A DNA stretch of 64,000 bases from Streptomyces sp. HD (GCF_028369295.1 NZ_JAQMYP010000004.1:248001-312000), one strand, 5' to 3'. Positions 26,301-35,667 are shown, counted from the stretch's first letter. The notes: generated from the letters alone by a model not told the origin. A program made the numbers and translations.

Positions 26301-29216
26301 CTATTCGAGCAGCTCCGCGTACGAGCCCATGGCCAGGGCGATGTCCGCCTGGGCCCAGAACCGGTGATACGTGAACGACGGCACCGCGCCGCCCGCGAGA
26401 TACGCCTCGATCTTCGACCAGGCCGGGTCGTCCTCGTAGAACGAGCGGATCGAGTCGAAGGTCGACGACGAGCTGATCGCGTCGCCGTTCGGCATGGTGC
26501 CGGTCCAACCGGACGGGATGTAGATCGCGTCGTCGAAGCGGTTGTAGTCGGCGCGGTTCTCCGGGACGGCGACGCCGAGGGCGTCCTGGTAGTTGCTCCA
26601 CATGCCGTCGAGGAGCGCCTTGGCCGTGGTGGCGGCCTGCGTGTCACCGGAGCGGTCGGCGTAGTACGTCAGGGTCTTGGCGTACGCGGCCGCCACACCG
26701 ACGTCGTTGGTGTAGTCGGCGACGGTGACGTGCAGTCCGCTGTTGGCACCGGGACTTGAGGCGTTCCAGGTGTCGGGCTGGCCCGACCACTGGAGTGTCG
26801 CGGGGATCTGGTAGGTACCGTCCGGGTTGATCGTGGTCTTGGACAGCGCCCACTTGACCCACTTGTCGAGGATCGCCTTCGCGGAGGCGTTCCCCGTCTG
26901 CTGGTAGTACTCGGCGACCCGCTCCATCGACCACGCCTGGAAGCCGAACCACTGGTTGGACGGCGGGTCGTGGTAGACGGGCTGCTCGTCGTAGTACATG
27001 CCGTAGAACGTCGACTTCCCGGCCGGCGGGGTCGCGTACCGGCCCGCCCAGCTGTTGGTCGCACCGCCCGCGATCGCGCCCTCGTCGGACTGCAGCCAGC
27101 GGTAGAACTCCAGCTGCCGCGTGAGCGACTTGCCCCAGTCGGCCTGGCCCGTCGCCGACTTGGGCTTCAGGTCGGCGTAGGAGCTCAGGGCGTACGCGGC
27201 CAGGGGGTTCTGGTAGCCGCTGTGGGAGTGGCTGGAGCCGATGCGCCAGGCCCAGCCCGCCGAGGTGTCGGTGGCGCCGCCCCAGGCGTAGTACCAGGAC
27301 AGCAGGTACGCCGAGGCGTCCTTGCCGGTGCCGGCCGGGCAGGTGGACGGGCCGACGCAGTTGCCGATCTTCTTGAAGTACTTGTCGTACATCGCGTAGC
27401 GCAGATAGTCGCCCATCTTCGCGGCCTTGGCCACGGTCGCGGAGATCTGGCCGCCCTTGCCCTGCTCGTCGGCCCACTTGTCGGCCCAGTACGCGGCCTG
27501 CACCGCACGGGCGTCGGCGTCGGGGGCGTTGGTGAACTTCCACTGCTTGGCGTACGACGCGTCACCCGTGAACAGGTCCAGGTAGCCGTTCTTGCCGCCG
27601 TACTTGAACTGGTCGCAGGTCGGCTGCGGCACCGTCTCCCACACCGACTCCTGCGCGCCGCGCTGGAAGGTGTTGATGTACGACGGCCCCGTGTCGCTCG
27701 GCCCGGCCTCGCACTTGCCCGGCGAGTTGCCGTACCCGTAGACGTTGTCGACGTCCTGCAGCCAGTGCATGCCGTAGACGTCGTCGGTGCCGTACGCGCT
27801 CTTCAGCTCACCGGCGATCGGGTCCGAGCCGACCGAGACCGACGAGTCGAGCTTCGCCGGATACTCGTTCGGGGTGTCCAGCTCGGGCGCGTAGGTCGCC
27901 GGCTTCGATGCGTTGTAGAAGGAGTTGGTCGGCTGGTCGGCGTGGGTCGGGATCATGTACTTCTCCATCAGATCCCAGGCGCCGTTGAACTTCGACCAGT
28001 CGCCGCTCACCTTGCCGTACATGGCCTGGAGCCACAGCAGATAGCTGTACGCCTCCGACGTGGTCTCGTGCCCGTGGTCCGGCGCCTCGACGATCAGTGT
28101 CTCGACCGAGTGGTAGGGGATTCCCTCGGGCGAGAAGTAGCCGTTCGCCGGGTTGGTGATCTTGCCGTACAGCTCCAGGAAGCGGGCGTCGTACGCCTTC
28201 GTCGCCGCGATCTGGGTGGCGGTGACCGTGGCCTTCGCATGCCCGGTGGCCGTCGACTCGAAGGCGGCCGATCCGGTGCCGGAGGAGCCCGCGGTGATGG
28301 TCACCTTCTGCGCGGTGTTCCAGTTCGAGGGCGTGAAGGTGAGTGAGGCGCCGCCGGTCACCGACAGGCCCGAGTTGCCGCTCGTGCGGGCGGTGGTGAC
28401 GGTGACGTCGGCCGACGGCCGGGTCGACAGCTTGACGTCGTACGTCGCCGACTTGCCCTGCTGGACCGGGAGTTGGGTCGGCGAGGCGACCACGGCGGGA
28501 CCCGAGGCGACCGTGATGCCGACCGGCGTGGACTCCGCGGACGCGCCCAGGCTGTCGTACGCCTTCGCGAGCAGCGAATGACTGCCCACGGTCAAGCTGG
28601 AGACCGAGAGCGAGTACGGCGCCGTCGTGTCCGTGCCCAGCAGCGTGGTGTCGTCGTAGAACTCCATCTTGCTGATCGTCGCGCTGTCCGCGGCCGCGGC
28701 GGTGGCCGCGAGCGGGACGGCGTCGCCCTGCGAGTAGACGGCGCCCGCCGCCGGGCTGGTCAGCACGGTGATGGGGGGTTGGTGGGCGCCTGCGCAACTG
28801 GTGCCGTTGATGGCGAAGTTCGTGGGGGCGGCGTTGCTGCCGCTGTAGGTGAACTGCGCACCGGTGGTGACCGCGGCGCCGGCGGCGATCCGGCCGTTGT
28901 GGCCGGCGTCCTTGACCGTGACCGCCTGACCGGACTGCGACCAGGTGCCGTTCCAGCCGTTGCCGAGCTTCTGGTTGCCCGCGTAGCTGTACGTCAGGGT
29001 CCAGCCGTCGATGACGTCCGTGCCCCGGTTGGTGATCGTCAGATCCGCGGTGAAGCCGGAGCCCCAGTCATTGGTCTTGTAGTCGACGCTGCACTGAACG
29101 GCCGCTGCCTGAGCGGGAGTTGATCCCGAGCTCAGCATCGCCAAGGGGAGCGCCAGGGCCGCGACGGCGGCCGTCCAGAACCGTCGTACGGTTCTGCGTC
29201 TGCGTGGGGGATGCAC
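26301..29216 (-). CDS. Secreted cellulase GH48 (reducing-end exocellulase) with N-terminal CBM2
   Basis: 971 residues from a GTG behind AAGGAGGAACC. The signal peptide ends PAQAAA. The order is CBM2 (about 39-141, [20 protein letters not shown]), an Ig-like domain (148-235), a second beta-sandwich domain (238-330), and the GH48 catalytic domain (about 335-971). The likely proton-donor glutamate lies in [22 protein letters not shown]48 enzymes release cellobiose processively from reducing ends and synergise with GH6 enzymes, encoded divergently here. A perfect CebR box lies 47 bases upstream. Confidence 0.95.
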   Translation of the reverse strand: MHPPRRRRTVRRFWTAAVAALALPLAMLSSGSTPAQAAAVQCSVDYKTNDWGSGFTADLTITNRGTDVIDGWTLTYSYAGNQKLGNGWNGTWSQSGQAVTVKDAGHNGRIAAGAAVTTGAQFTYSGSNAAPTNFAINGTSCAGAHQPPITVLTSPAAGAVYSQGDAVPLAATAAAADSATISKMEFYDDTTLLGTDTTAPYSLSVSSLTVGSHSLLAKAYDSLGASAESTPVGITVASGPAVVASPTQLPVQQGKSATYDVKLSTRPSADVTVTTARTSGNSGLSVTGGASLTFTPSNWNTAQKVTITAGSSGTGSAAFESTATGHAKATVTATQIAATKAYDARFLELYGKITNPANGYFSPEGIPYHSVETLIVEAPDHGHETTSEAYSYLLWLQAMYGKVSGDWSKFNGAWDLMEKYMIPTHADQPTNSFYNASKPATYAPELDTPNEYPAKLDSSVSVGSDPIAGELKSAYGTDDVYGMHWLQDVDNVYGYGNSPGKCEAGPSDTGPSYINTFQRGAQESVWETVPQPTCDQFKYGGKNGYLDLFTGDASYAKQWKFTNAPDADARAVQAAYWADKWADEQGKGGQISATVAKAAKMGDYLRYAMYDKYFKKIGNCVGPSTCPAGTGKDASAYLLSWYYAWGGATDTSAGWAWRIGSSHSHSGYQNPLAAYALSSYADLKPKSATGQADWGKSLTRQLEFYRWLQSDEGAIAGGATNSWAGRYATPPAGKSTFYGMYYDEQPVYHDPPSNQWFGFQAWSMERVAEYYQQTGNASAKAILDKWVKWALSKTTINPDGTYQIPATLQWSGQPDTWNASSPGANSGLHVTVADYTNDVGVAAAYAKTLTYYADRSGDTQAATTAKALLDGMWSNYQDALGVAVPENRADYNRFDDAIYIPSGWTGTMPNGDAISSSSTFDSIRSFYEDDPAWSKIEAYLAGGAVPSFTYHRFWAQADIALAMGSYAELLE

Positions 29217-29262
29217 GTGCTGGTTCCTCCTTGCGGCTCGGAGAAGTCAAGGCTTGAACCAG

Positions 29263-29276
29263 TGGGAGCGCTCCCA
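29263..29276. promoter_or_regulatory. CebR box (perfect)
   Basis: TGGGAGCGCTCCCA is the canonical 14-bp palindrome bound by the cellobiose/cellotriose-responsive LacI-family repressor CebR in Streptomyces. It is placed 47 bases before the GH48 start codon. Confidence 0.9.
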
Positions 29277-29405
29277 TAGTGATGACGGGGGTGCAAGGGG
29301 TCAAGACGCTTGAAGAGTCGAAAAGATTCGATGAATTCAGTTGAGCAAAAGTCAGTAGCTGCTCTGTCCTTTGCCGTCACTTGGCGCTAACTTCGGTGAC
29401 ACCAG

Positions 29406-29419
29406 TGGGAGCGATTCCA
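29406..29419. promoter_or_regulatory. CebR box (two mismatches)
   Basis: TGGGAGCGATTCCA keeps the left half and the outer bases of the right half of the CebR consensus. It lies 165 bases before the GH6 start codon. Confidence 0.65.
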
Positions 29420-29583
29420 TCAGTCGACGCGTCCGTCACGGCGCGCCTGATCTGCAAGGAGTCGCTCATGCGACACCCCCCGCGTTCAGTACTTTTAGCC
29501 GTCGTCGGCACCTCCTCCTTGCCTCTTGCGCGCCCTGCACGGACGGACCGTCAGCACCCGCAACCAAGAAGGAACCCCCACTC

Positions 29584-31302
29584 ATGAGTCGTACCAGAAC
29601 AGCGATGCTCGCTGCCCTGACGCTGGTCGCCGGGGCCTCGGGGACCGCGCTCGCCGCGGACCCCGACGCGATCGGACCGGCCGCCGTCCCCTGCACCGTC
29701 GACTACAAGGTGCAGAACCAGTGGGACACCGGCTTCACCGCCGCCGTCACGGTCACCAACCAGGGCTCCGCCAGGTCGAACTGGTCGGTGAAGTGGTCGT
29801 ACGCCGGGAACCAGAAGGTCACCAGCGGCTGGAACGCCAGGATCAGCCAGAGCGGCGCCGCGGTCACCGCCGCCAACGAGACCTACAACGGCGCGCTGGC
29901 AACGGGCGGTTCGGTCAGCTTCGGCTTCCAGGGCTCCTACAGCGGCACCAACGCCATCCCGGCCACCTTCACCCTCGACGGCGTGACCTGCAACGTCGAC
30001 GACGGCAGCGGTGGCCCGACGGATCCGCCGGACCCCGGCCCGACCGGCCCCAAGGTCGACAACCCGTACTCCGGCGCCAAGGTGTACGTGAACCCGGAGT
30101 GGTCCGCGCATGCCGCCGCCGAGCCGGGCGGCAGCCGGATCTCCAACCAGCCCACCGGGGTGTGGTTGGACCGGACCGCCGCCATCAACGGCGTGAACGG
30201 CGGCATGGGCCTGCGCGCCCACCTCGACGAGGCCCTCAAGCAGAAGGGCAGCGGCGAGCTCGTCGTCCAGCTGGTGATCTACAACCTGCCGGGCCGCGAC
30301 TGCTCCGCTCTCGCCTCCAACGGTGAGCTCGGCCCGACGGAGATCGACAAGTACAAGACGCAGTACATCGACCCGATCGCCGCGATCCTCGCCGACCCCA
30401 AGTACGCCTCGCTGCGGATCGTCAACACCGTCGAGCTCGACTCGCTGCCGAACCTCGTCACCAACGTCACGCCGCGGCCCACCGCCACGCCGAACTGCGA
30501 CACGATGAAGGCCAACGGCAACTACACCAAGGGCGTCGGCTACGCGCTGGGCAAACTCGGTGACGTCCCGAACGTCTACAACTACGTGGACGCCGGGCAC
30601 CACGGCTGGCTCGGCTGGGACGACAACTTCTCGGCCACCGTCCAGACGCTCAAGCAGGCCGCGACCGCCGAGGGCGCCACCGTGGGCGACGTGGCCGGCT
30701 TCATCACCAACACGGCCAACTACAGCGCCCTGAAGGAGCAGTACTTCACCATCAGCGACTCCGTGAACGGCAAGTCCGTGCGCGAGTCGAAGTGGGTGGA
30801 CTGGAACCGGTACGTCGACGAGCTCTCCTACGCCCAGGCCTTCCGCCAGGAGGCCGTGAGCCAGGGCTTCCCCTCGGGCGTCGGCATGCTGATCGACACG
30901 TCGAGGAACGGCTGGGGCGGCTCCGCACGGCCCACCGGCCCGGGTGCGACGACCGATGTCGACACGTACGTCAGCGGCGGCCGTATCGACCGGCGCATCC
31001 ACGTCGGCAACTGGTGCAACCAGTCGGGCGCGGGCCTCGGCGAGCGTCCGCAGGCCAACCCGGCGACCGGAATCGACGCGTACGTCTGGATGAAGCCTCC
31101 GGGCGAGTCCGACGGCGCCAGCAGCGCCATCCCGAACGACGAGGGCAAGGGCTTCGACCGGATGTGCGACCCGACCTACACGGGCAACCCGCGCAACAAC
31201 AACAACATGTCCGGCGCCCTGCCGAACTCCCCGCTGTCCGGCCACTGGTTCTCGGCCCAGTTCCAGCAGCTGATGCAGAACGCGTATCCGCCGTTGTCGT
31301 AG
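29584..31302 (+). CDS. Secreted cellulase GH6 with N-terminal CBM2
   Basis: 572 residues from the ATG at 29584 with AAGGAA upstream. The signal peptide ends GTALAADP. The CBM2 (about 37-128) is followed by a Pro/Gly/Thr linker (GGPTDPPDPGPTGP) and the GH6 catalytic domain. VIYNLPGRDCSALASNGEL fits the GH6 signature with its catalytic-acid aspartate. DAGHHGWLGWDDNF and LIDTSRNGWGG are further family landmarks. The presence of long loops suggests a non-reducing-end cellobiohydrolase rather than an open-cleft endoglucanase; this is inference. It is partner to the divergent GH48. Confidence 0.94.
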   Translation: MSRTRTAMLAALTLVAGASGTALAADPDAIGPAAVPCTVDYKVQNQWDTGFTAAVTVTNQGSARSNWSVKWSYAGNQKVTSGWNARISQSGAAVTAANETYNGALATGGSVSFGFQGSYSGTNAIPATFTLDGVTCNVDDGSGGPTDPPDPGPTGPKVDNPYSGAKVYVNPEWSAHAAAEPGGSRISNQPTGVWLDRTAAINGVNGGMGLRAHLDEALKQKGSGELVVQLVIYNLPGRDCSALASNGELGPTEIDKYKTQYIDPIAAILADPKYASLRIVNTVELDSLPNLVTNVTPRPTATPNCDTMKANGNYTKGVGYALGKLGDVPNVYNYVDAGHHGWLGWDDNFSATVQTLKQAATAEGATVGDVAGFITNTANYSALKEQYFTISDSVNGKSVRESKWVDWNRYVDELSYAQAFRQEAVSQGFPSGVGMLIDTSRNGWGGSARPTGPGATTDVDTYVSGGRIDRRIHVGNWCNQSGAGLGERPQANPATGIDAYVWMKPPGESDGASSAIPNDEGKGFDRMCDPTYTGNPRNNNNMSGALPNSPLSGHWFSAQFQQLMQNAYPPLS

Positions 31303-31338
31303 TGCGATGGCTGCGACTGCGGGATCGTTGTGGCTGGT

Positions 31339-31359
31339 CGCGCAGTTCCCCGCGCCCCT
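31339..31359 (-). repeat. Dispersed 21-bp repeat copy
   Basis: These 21 bases are the exact reverse complement of 56176-56196, which lies inside a transporter gene. The flanking sequence (GGCTGGTCGCGCAG) extends the resemblance to the common Streptomyces intergenic element. This copy is intergenic, after the GH6 cellulase. Confidence 0.75.
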
Positions 31360-31386
31360 AGAGGGCATCCAGTCCGCCGGGGTTGG

Positions 31387-32157
31387 TCAGTTCTCTTTGA
31401 CCAGGCCTCGGCGGATTGCGAACTCCACCGCTGAATAGCTGCCGTCGGGGCGCTCCAGCTCCAGCGGCACCGCCGTGTGCAGGGGCGGCTGGGCCATGAA
31501 GCGGGGTCGGGTGCCGTGGTGGGGCTGGGCGGCGTGGACCAGGAAGGGGTGGCAGAGGTAGACGTCGCCGGGGTTGCCGGTGGCGTGGGCGAGCGGGCGG
31601 TGGGCGGAGGCCTCGGCGACCTTCGGGCCCAGCTCCAGGAAGGAGGCGCCCCCCTCGCCGTACGGTTCCAGGATCTGGGGTACGTCGAGATGGGAGCCGA
31701 CCCGGATGCGGGTCGGCGCGTCGTCCTCGGTGACCTCGCTGAACAGGAACAGCATCAGTAGTGCACGGCCCTTCGAGTGCACGTTCGTGTGCGGGTGCTC
31801 GGCGCCCTCGGGAACGTAGCTGGCCTCGATGTGCCAGCCCGCGTCGGCCGGTTCCTCCTCGTGCGGAAACCGCAACGGGAAACTGCCCAGCGAGTAGCGG
31901 GACTGCCAGCGGTCCTCACCCACCAGCACATCGAAGGCCTCGTGCAGCACGGGTGTGTTCACCGCGGCCGCGAACGGGCCCTGCGCCATGTCGTACACCC
32001 AGTGCACGGGGTCCTTCCAGGTCCCCGGATCCTCCCGGTCGTACCCGGTCTCACGCCACAGCAGCCGGGCGCAGTGCTCGGCGACACGGGGCGGAAAGGC
32101 ACCCTCGATCTTCACGAACCCGTCTTCGAGGAAGCGCTTCACCATCTCGTCGTCCAT
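31387..32157 (-). CDS. Phytanoyl-CoA dioxygenase-like protein
   Basis: 256 residues starting MDDEMVKRFLEDGFVKIEGA, the usual opening of PhyH-family Fe(II)/2-oxoglutarate oxygenases. The iron ligands are probably H and D/E in the DAGWHIEASYVPEG region and the distal histidine in CHPFLVHAAQPHHG, with an arginine (GTRPRFM) for the co-substrate. Substrates range from lipids to natural products and cannot be predicted. It is divergent from the His-rich methyltransferase, sharing a 138-base region with a perfect palindrome. Confidence 0.85.
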   Translation of the reverse strand: MDDEMVKRFLEDGFVKIEGAFPPRVAEHCARLLWRETGYDREDPGTWKDPVHWVYDMAQGPFAAAVNTPVLHEAFDVLVGEDRWQSRYSLGSFPLRFPHEEEPADAGWHIEASYVPEGAEHPHTNVHSKGRALLMLFLFSEVTEDDAPTRIRVGSHLDVPQILEPYGEGGASFLELGPKVAEASAHRPLAHATGNPGDVYLCHPFLVHAAQPHHGTRPRFMAQPPLHTAVPLELERPDGSYSAVEFAIRRGLVKEN

Positions 32158-32215
32158 CGGGTCATCGTGGGCGACCGGCCGTGCGGTCCGCATCCCAATT
32201 TTTTGCGCTCGTGTT

Positions 32216-32230
32216 TTGCCGTTACGGCAA
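32216..32230. promoter_or_regulatory. 15-bp perfect palindrome in divergent promoter
   Basis: TTGCCGT-T-ACGGCAA has 7-bp arms with one central base. It is nearly midway between the dioxygenase-like gene (start 32157) and the methyltransferase gene (start 32296). It is not a match to the Zur or Nur boxes that I know. Confidence 0.5.
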
Positions 32231-32295
32231 GGACAGTGGCCCCACGACGGTGCGTCGGAGCACGCTGGCCTCATCCGAAGGAGAGGCTGACGAGC

Positions 32296-33207
32296 ATGGC
32301 GCACCACGATCACGGAGACGACCACCACGCCGGTCATCAGCATGCCGGTCACCACCACGACCACGGCGACATCGACTGGAACGAGATGGCCCCGCTGCTG
32401 GAGGCGCAGGCGGAGTTGTTCACGCCCCTGTACGAACACGCCCTGGCCTGGCTGGCCAAACGGCAGACCGAGCCGGGGCTGATCGTCGACGTGGGCAGCG
32501 GGCCCGGCGTGATCGCCTGTCTGCTCGCCGACACGTTCCCCGGCGCCCGGATCGTCGCCGTCGACGGTTCCGAACCGCTTCTGGAGCGGGCCCGGGCGCG
32601 CGCCGAGCGGCTCGGTGTCGCCGACCGCTTCGGCACCCTCGCCGGTGAACTCCCGGACGTCCTCGGCGACTTGGACTACCCCGCCGATCTGCTGTGGGCC
32701 GGCCGCAGCCTGCACCACCTCGGCGACCAGCGAGCCGCCCTCGCCGCCTTCGCGGACCGCCTCGCGCACGGCGGCACGCTGGCCCTGCAGGAGGGCGGCC
32801 TCCCGGCCCGGTTCCTGCCGCGCGACATCGGCTTCGGGCGGCCCGGGCTGCAGGCCCGACTCGACGCCCTGGAGGCGGAGTGGTTCGCGGCGATGCGGGC
32901 GGACCTGCCCGGCAGCGTCGCCGAGACCGAGGACTGGCCCGCGCTGCTCAGCGCCGTCGGCCTCAGGCCCTCCGGTACCCGCAGTTTCCTCCTCGACCTG
33001 CCCGCCCCGACCACGGACCGGGCCCGCGCCTACATCGCAGCCCAGCTGTCCCGCACCCGCGAGGGTCTCGGTGACCGGCTCGACGCCGAGGACCGGGCGA
33101 CCCTCGACCGCCTCCTCGACCCGGACGACAAGGCGAGCGTGCACCACCGGCCGGACGTGTTCGTGCTGGCGGTGCAGACGGTGTACACGGCGGTGCGGAC
33201 GAAGTGA
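32296..33207 (+). CDS. SAM-dependent methyltransferase with histidine-rich N-terminus
   Basis: 303 residues. The first 25 contain eleven histidines plus several aspartates (MAHHDHGDDHHAGHQHAGHH, then HDHGD), a likely metal-binding leader. The catalytic part has motif I IVDVGSGPGVIACLLAD near residue 58, then IVAVDGSEPLLERA and the SLHHLGDQ region of class I enzymes. The C-terminal third is alpha-helical. The methyl acceptor is unknown. The ATG follows GAAGGAGAGG. There is no metal transporter beside it. Confidence 0.85.
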   Translation: MAHHDHGDDHHAGHQHAGHHHDHGDIDWNEMAPLLEAQAELFTPLYEHALAWLAKRQTEPGLIVDVGSGPGVIACLLADTFPGARIVAVDGSEPLLERARARAERLGVADRFGTLAGELPDVLGDLDYPADLLWAGRSLHHLGDQRAALAAFADRLAHGGTLALQEGGLPARFLPRDIGFGRPGLQARLDALEAEWFAAMRADLPGSVAETEDWPALLSAVGLRPSGTRSFLLDLPAPTTDRARAYIAAQLSRTREGLGDRLDAEDRATLDRLLDPDDKASVHHRPDVFVLAVQTVYTAVRTK

Positions 33208-33298
33208 CCGTCGTCTTCGTGCGCGCACAACGGGGCCTCGCGGAGAGCGAATGGCGCCGCTGTCTCCCTTCCAACGCCTACCGGGCCGCCTGCGGGTC

Positions 33299-33329
33299 TT
33301 GACTTCGAGAGTTCTCCAAGTGATGGACT
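33299..33329 (+). promoter_or_regulatory. MerR-type promoter of the SDR gene
   Basis: A -35 TTGACT (33299-33304) overlaps the near-palindrome ACTTCGAG-AGTT-CTCCAAGT (33302-33321, one mismatched pair). A weak -10 (TGGACT, 33324-33329) follows after a long 19-base spacer. A dyad lying inside an over-long spacer is the hallmark of MerR-activated promoters. Confidence 0.55.
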
Positions 33330-33363
33330 CCCCGGCGTCCGAACGAAAGACAGGGGGATCACC

Positions 33364-34080
33364 ATGACCGGATCCATCACGACCGGCTCTCCGGCCGCAC
33401 TCATCACCGGCGGCGGCAGCGGCATCGGCGCGGCGGTCGCGCGGCGACTGCTGGACGCCGGGTACCGGGTCGCCGTCACCGGCCGCGGAGAGGAACGGCT
33501 GCGTGGCTTCGCCGACGAACTCGGCAACCCGGACGGCCTGTTGACGATCGTCGGCAACACGGCCGAGTACGGGGACGTACAGCAGGCCGTCGACACGACA
33601 CTCAAGGCCTTCGGCCGGCTGGACACGGTCGTCGCCAACGCCGGTTTCGCCACCCATGACACGGTCGCCGAAGGTGACCCGTCCGGCTGGACCGAGATGG
33701 TGCTGACCAACGTCCTCGGCCCGGCCCTGCTGATCCGCGCCTCCGTCGACGCCCTCAGGGAATCCCGCGGCCGGATCGTCCTCGTCGGCAGCGTCGCCGG
33801 ATTCGTGCACGGGCCGGGCAACATCTACGGGGCGACGAAGTGGGCGGTGACCGGGCTCGCCGAGAACACCCGGCGGCAGGTCACCGATTGGGGCATCGGC
33901 GTGACCCTGATCGCGCCCGGCCGCGTGGAGACACCGTTCTGGGACAGCCACGGCAGCCTGCCGCCTGGGCATCTGCTGACCGCCGACCAGATCGCCGACT
34001 CGGTCGTGTGGGCCGTCCGGCAGCCCGACGGCGTGGACATCAACACCGTCGTCGTACGGCCGCTCGGACAGCCCAACTGA
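33364..34080 (+). CDS. Short-chain dehydrogenase/reductase
   Basis: 238 residues, classical SDR length. The cofactor motif TGGGSGIG (15-22), NAG (92-94) and the catalytic S143, Y155 and K159 (GSVAG; YGATK) are all present. An arginine after the second strand (TGRGEER) favours NADP(H). The substrate is unknown. The upstream MerR-type promoter suggests induction by a stress or small-molecule signal. The convergent GH75 gene ends 17 bases downstream. Confidence 0.9.
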   Translation: MTGSITTGSPAALITGGGSGIGAAVARRLLDAGYRVAVTGRGEERLRGFADELGNPDGLLTIVGNTAEYGDVQQAVDTTLKAFGRLDTVVANAGFATHDTVAEGDPSGWTEMVLTNVLGPALLIRASVDALRESRGRIVLVGSVAGFVHGPGNIYGATKWAVTGLAENTRRQVTDWGIGVTLIAPGRVETPFWDSHGSLPPGHLLTADQIADSVVWAVRQPDGVDINTVVVRPLGQPN

Positions 34081-34097
34081 CGTACGGACCCCCGGAC

Positions 34098-34793
34098 TCA
34101 GTTGCCCTGGATGAACTCCTTCGCCAACTGCTCGCCCAACGAGGCCGCCGCACTGCGGCTCTCGATGGGCGAGACCCGGGAGTTCTTGAAGAGGATGTAC
34201 GTCACGCCGGAGCCGGTGCCGCCGGTCGCCGGGTCCGGGTCGAGGCCGAGGGACTCGGCGGTGGCGTAGGAGGCCTCGCCGATGATCTGCTTGGGGCCGG
34301 TGTCACCGACGACGGCGTACACGAGCCGGTCGTCGTGGATGACGGCGGCCACGCTGCCTCCCTTGATGCCCGCCGCGGAGTGGTCCCACGTATCGCTGAC
34401 GCTGGGGACGACGACGTACGGCAGGGTGTCGGAGCGCAGCGGCTTGCCGTCGGACTGGTGGAACGCCGTGTCCGGCAGGAACCACGGGTCGGTGTTCTCA
34501 TTGCACTTGTCGGTGCGCTGACCGTCGCAGTCGATGTCCAGGTCGGCCTTCCAGAAGACGGCGCCGTCCTTGCCGCAGACCGGGACGGCGGCCGACGAGC
34601 CCTCGTCGGCGCGGTACTTGCCGTTCGAGACCTGTGAGCAGGACGTCACCTTCGCGAGCAGGTCGGCCGCGCTGACCGACATCTCCCCGAAGGGCGGTGG
34701 TTGGGGGTGGCCGGAGGCGCTCGCGGGGAGGAGCAAGGCGGCGAACAGCGCGGCGCCGGAGGCCGTGGTGAGGGTCAGTGGTCGGAAACGCAC
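34098..34793 (-). CDS. Secreted chitosanase, GH75
   Basis: 231 residues from a GTG. A signal peptide ends near PASASGH. The mature part matches family 75 chitosanases: VFWKADLDIDCDGQRTDKCN with the conserved acidic pair, VVPSVS, VIHDDRLVYAVVGDTGPKQI and IGEASYATAESLG, where the glutamate is the likely acid/base. It cleaves chitosan outside the cell. Conserved cysteines suggest disulfides. A perfect palindrome lies 42 bases upstream. Confidence 0.88.
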   Translation of the reverse strand: MRFRPLTLTTASGAALFAALLLPASASGHPQPPPFGEMSVSAADLLAKVTSCSQVSNGKYRADEGSSAAVPVCGKDGAVFWKADLDIDCDGQRTDKCNENTDPWFLPDTAFHQSDGKPLRSDTLPYVVVPSVSDTWDHSAAGIKGGSVAAVIHDDRLVYAVVGDTGPKQIIGEASYATAESLGLDPDPATGGTGSGVTYILFKNSRVSPIESRSAAASLGEQLAKEFIQGN

Positions 34794-34835
34794 TGTGAGG
34801 AAACCCTTCTGTCAGGATCTGTCTGGAATGTATTA

Positions 34836-34850
34836 GTAAGGTTTCCTTAC
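34836..34850. promoter_or_regulatory. Palindrome upstream of GH75 chitosanase
   Basis: GTAAGG-TTT-CCTTAC, flanked by TTA and CTG. It lies between the divergent GH75 (start 34793) and ABM-like (start 34936) genes. It is a likely operator for a sugar-responsive regulator. The TTAG...CTTACC edges also faintly recall iron boxes. Confidence 0.55.
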
Positions 34851-34935
34851 CTGCATTGATTGCGGCGTCATCACCTCAGTAGAAGACTGGTCGTGCCGAA
34901 GATTTGGGACATTCGCCTGCTTTCTGGGAGGTGTC

Positions 34936-35547
34936 ATGTTCGTACGCGCCATTTACGCGACCGGCGATCCCGCAAAGATCGACACGGCCATCAGGGCAAT
35001 GAACACAGAGGGAAGGGACTTGCTGGAGGACCGTCCGGGCTACCGCGGAGCGAGTGTCTTCGTGGACCGGACACTCGGGAAACTGCTCGCGGCGAGCTGG
35101 TGGGAGACGGAGCAGGCCCGGCGCAACAGCGACGAGGTGCTGCGTGAGCGGCGGGCGGCGATGCTGGATCCGTTCGCGGGGACACTGGCGGTCGACAACT
35201 ACGAGGCGGTGGTCTTCCATCAGGTCCAGCAGCCGCGCTCGGGCGGCGGACTACGGCTGACCAGGCTGGAGTTCGATCCCAGGGACACGGACCTGCTCGC
35301 CGACACGTTCCGGGGGACGGTGATTCCCCGCATCGAGACCCTGACGGGCCTGGTCAGAGCGTCCCTGCTGGTCGACCGGGAACGCGGGCGCGGGATGGTC
35401 GGCGTCATGTTCGTCGACCAGGCCGCCCTGGCGGCGTCCCGCTCGGGCCAGGCCGCGGCCCGTCACGAGGGTGCGGCCAAGGCGCATGTGACCGTGACCG
35501 GGCTGGAGGAGTTCGAGGTCGTCCACACCGACGTGCGCGGCGAGTGA
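34936..35547 (+). CDS. Antibiotic biosynthesis monooxygenase-like (ABM-fold) protein
   Basis: 203 residues behind GGGAGGTG. It appears to be two ABM-like ferredoxin-fold halves. The first has MNTEGRDLLEDRPGYRGASV and LAASWWETEQARRNSDEVLR. The second has IETLTGLVRASLLVDRERGR and VMFVDQAALAASRSGQAAAR. No cofactor-binding residues stand out. ABM proteins act as cofactor-free monooxygenases, heme degraders or isomerases, so no specific role is assigned. A strong terminator follows. Confidence 0.65.
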   Translation: MFVRAIYATGDPAKIDTAIRAMNTEGRDLLEDRPGYRGASVFVDRTLGKLLAASWWETEQARRNSDEVLRERRAAMLDPFAGTLAVDNYEAVVFHQVQQPRSGGGLRLTRLEFDPRDTDLLADTFRGTVIPRIETLTGLVRASLLVDRERGRGMVGVMFVDQAALAASRSGQAAARHEGAAKAHVTVTGLEEFEVVHTDVRGE

Positions 35548-35588
35548 GACGGTCCGTTGCGCGTATCCCTCACACGCCTCCCCTGCAC

Positions 35589-35626
35589 GTCCGCCCGCCG
35601 CTCGGGAAGTCGAGCGGCGGGCGGAC
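35589..35626. terminator. Strong bidirectional terminator
   Basis: A perfect 16-bp stem (GTCCGCCCGCCGCTCG and its complement) with loop GGAAGT. It lies between the convergent ABM-like gene and the aldo/keto reductase gene. Confidence 0.88.
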
Positions 35627-35667
35627 GGTCGTGCCGAATCGGTGTCAGGCCACGGCGGACCCGGGTG

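Larger units (their letters stand above)
29217..29583. other. 367-base divergent promoter region of GH48 and GH6 cellulases
   Basis: No gene is seen. The region holds one perfect and one degenerate CebR-type operator, 143 bases apart, plus the ribosome sites of both genes. AT content is locally higher (about 29310-29360, for example GAAAAGATTCGATGAATTC), as expected for promoters. Confidence 0.8.

Noticed and set aside
32216..32230. The TTGCCGT-T-ACGGCAA palindrome as a Nur or Zur box
   Set aside because: The half sites and spacing do not match the nickel (TTGCAA-N5-TTGCAA) or zinc boxes I know; kept only as an unassigned palindrome.
34836..34850. The GTAAGG-TTT-CCTTAC palindrome as an iron (DmdR/IdeR) box
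   Set aside because: It lacks the TTAGGTTAGGC core, and neither neighbour is an iron gene.
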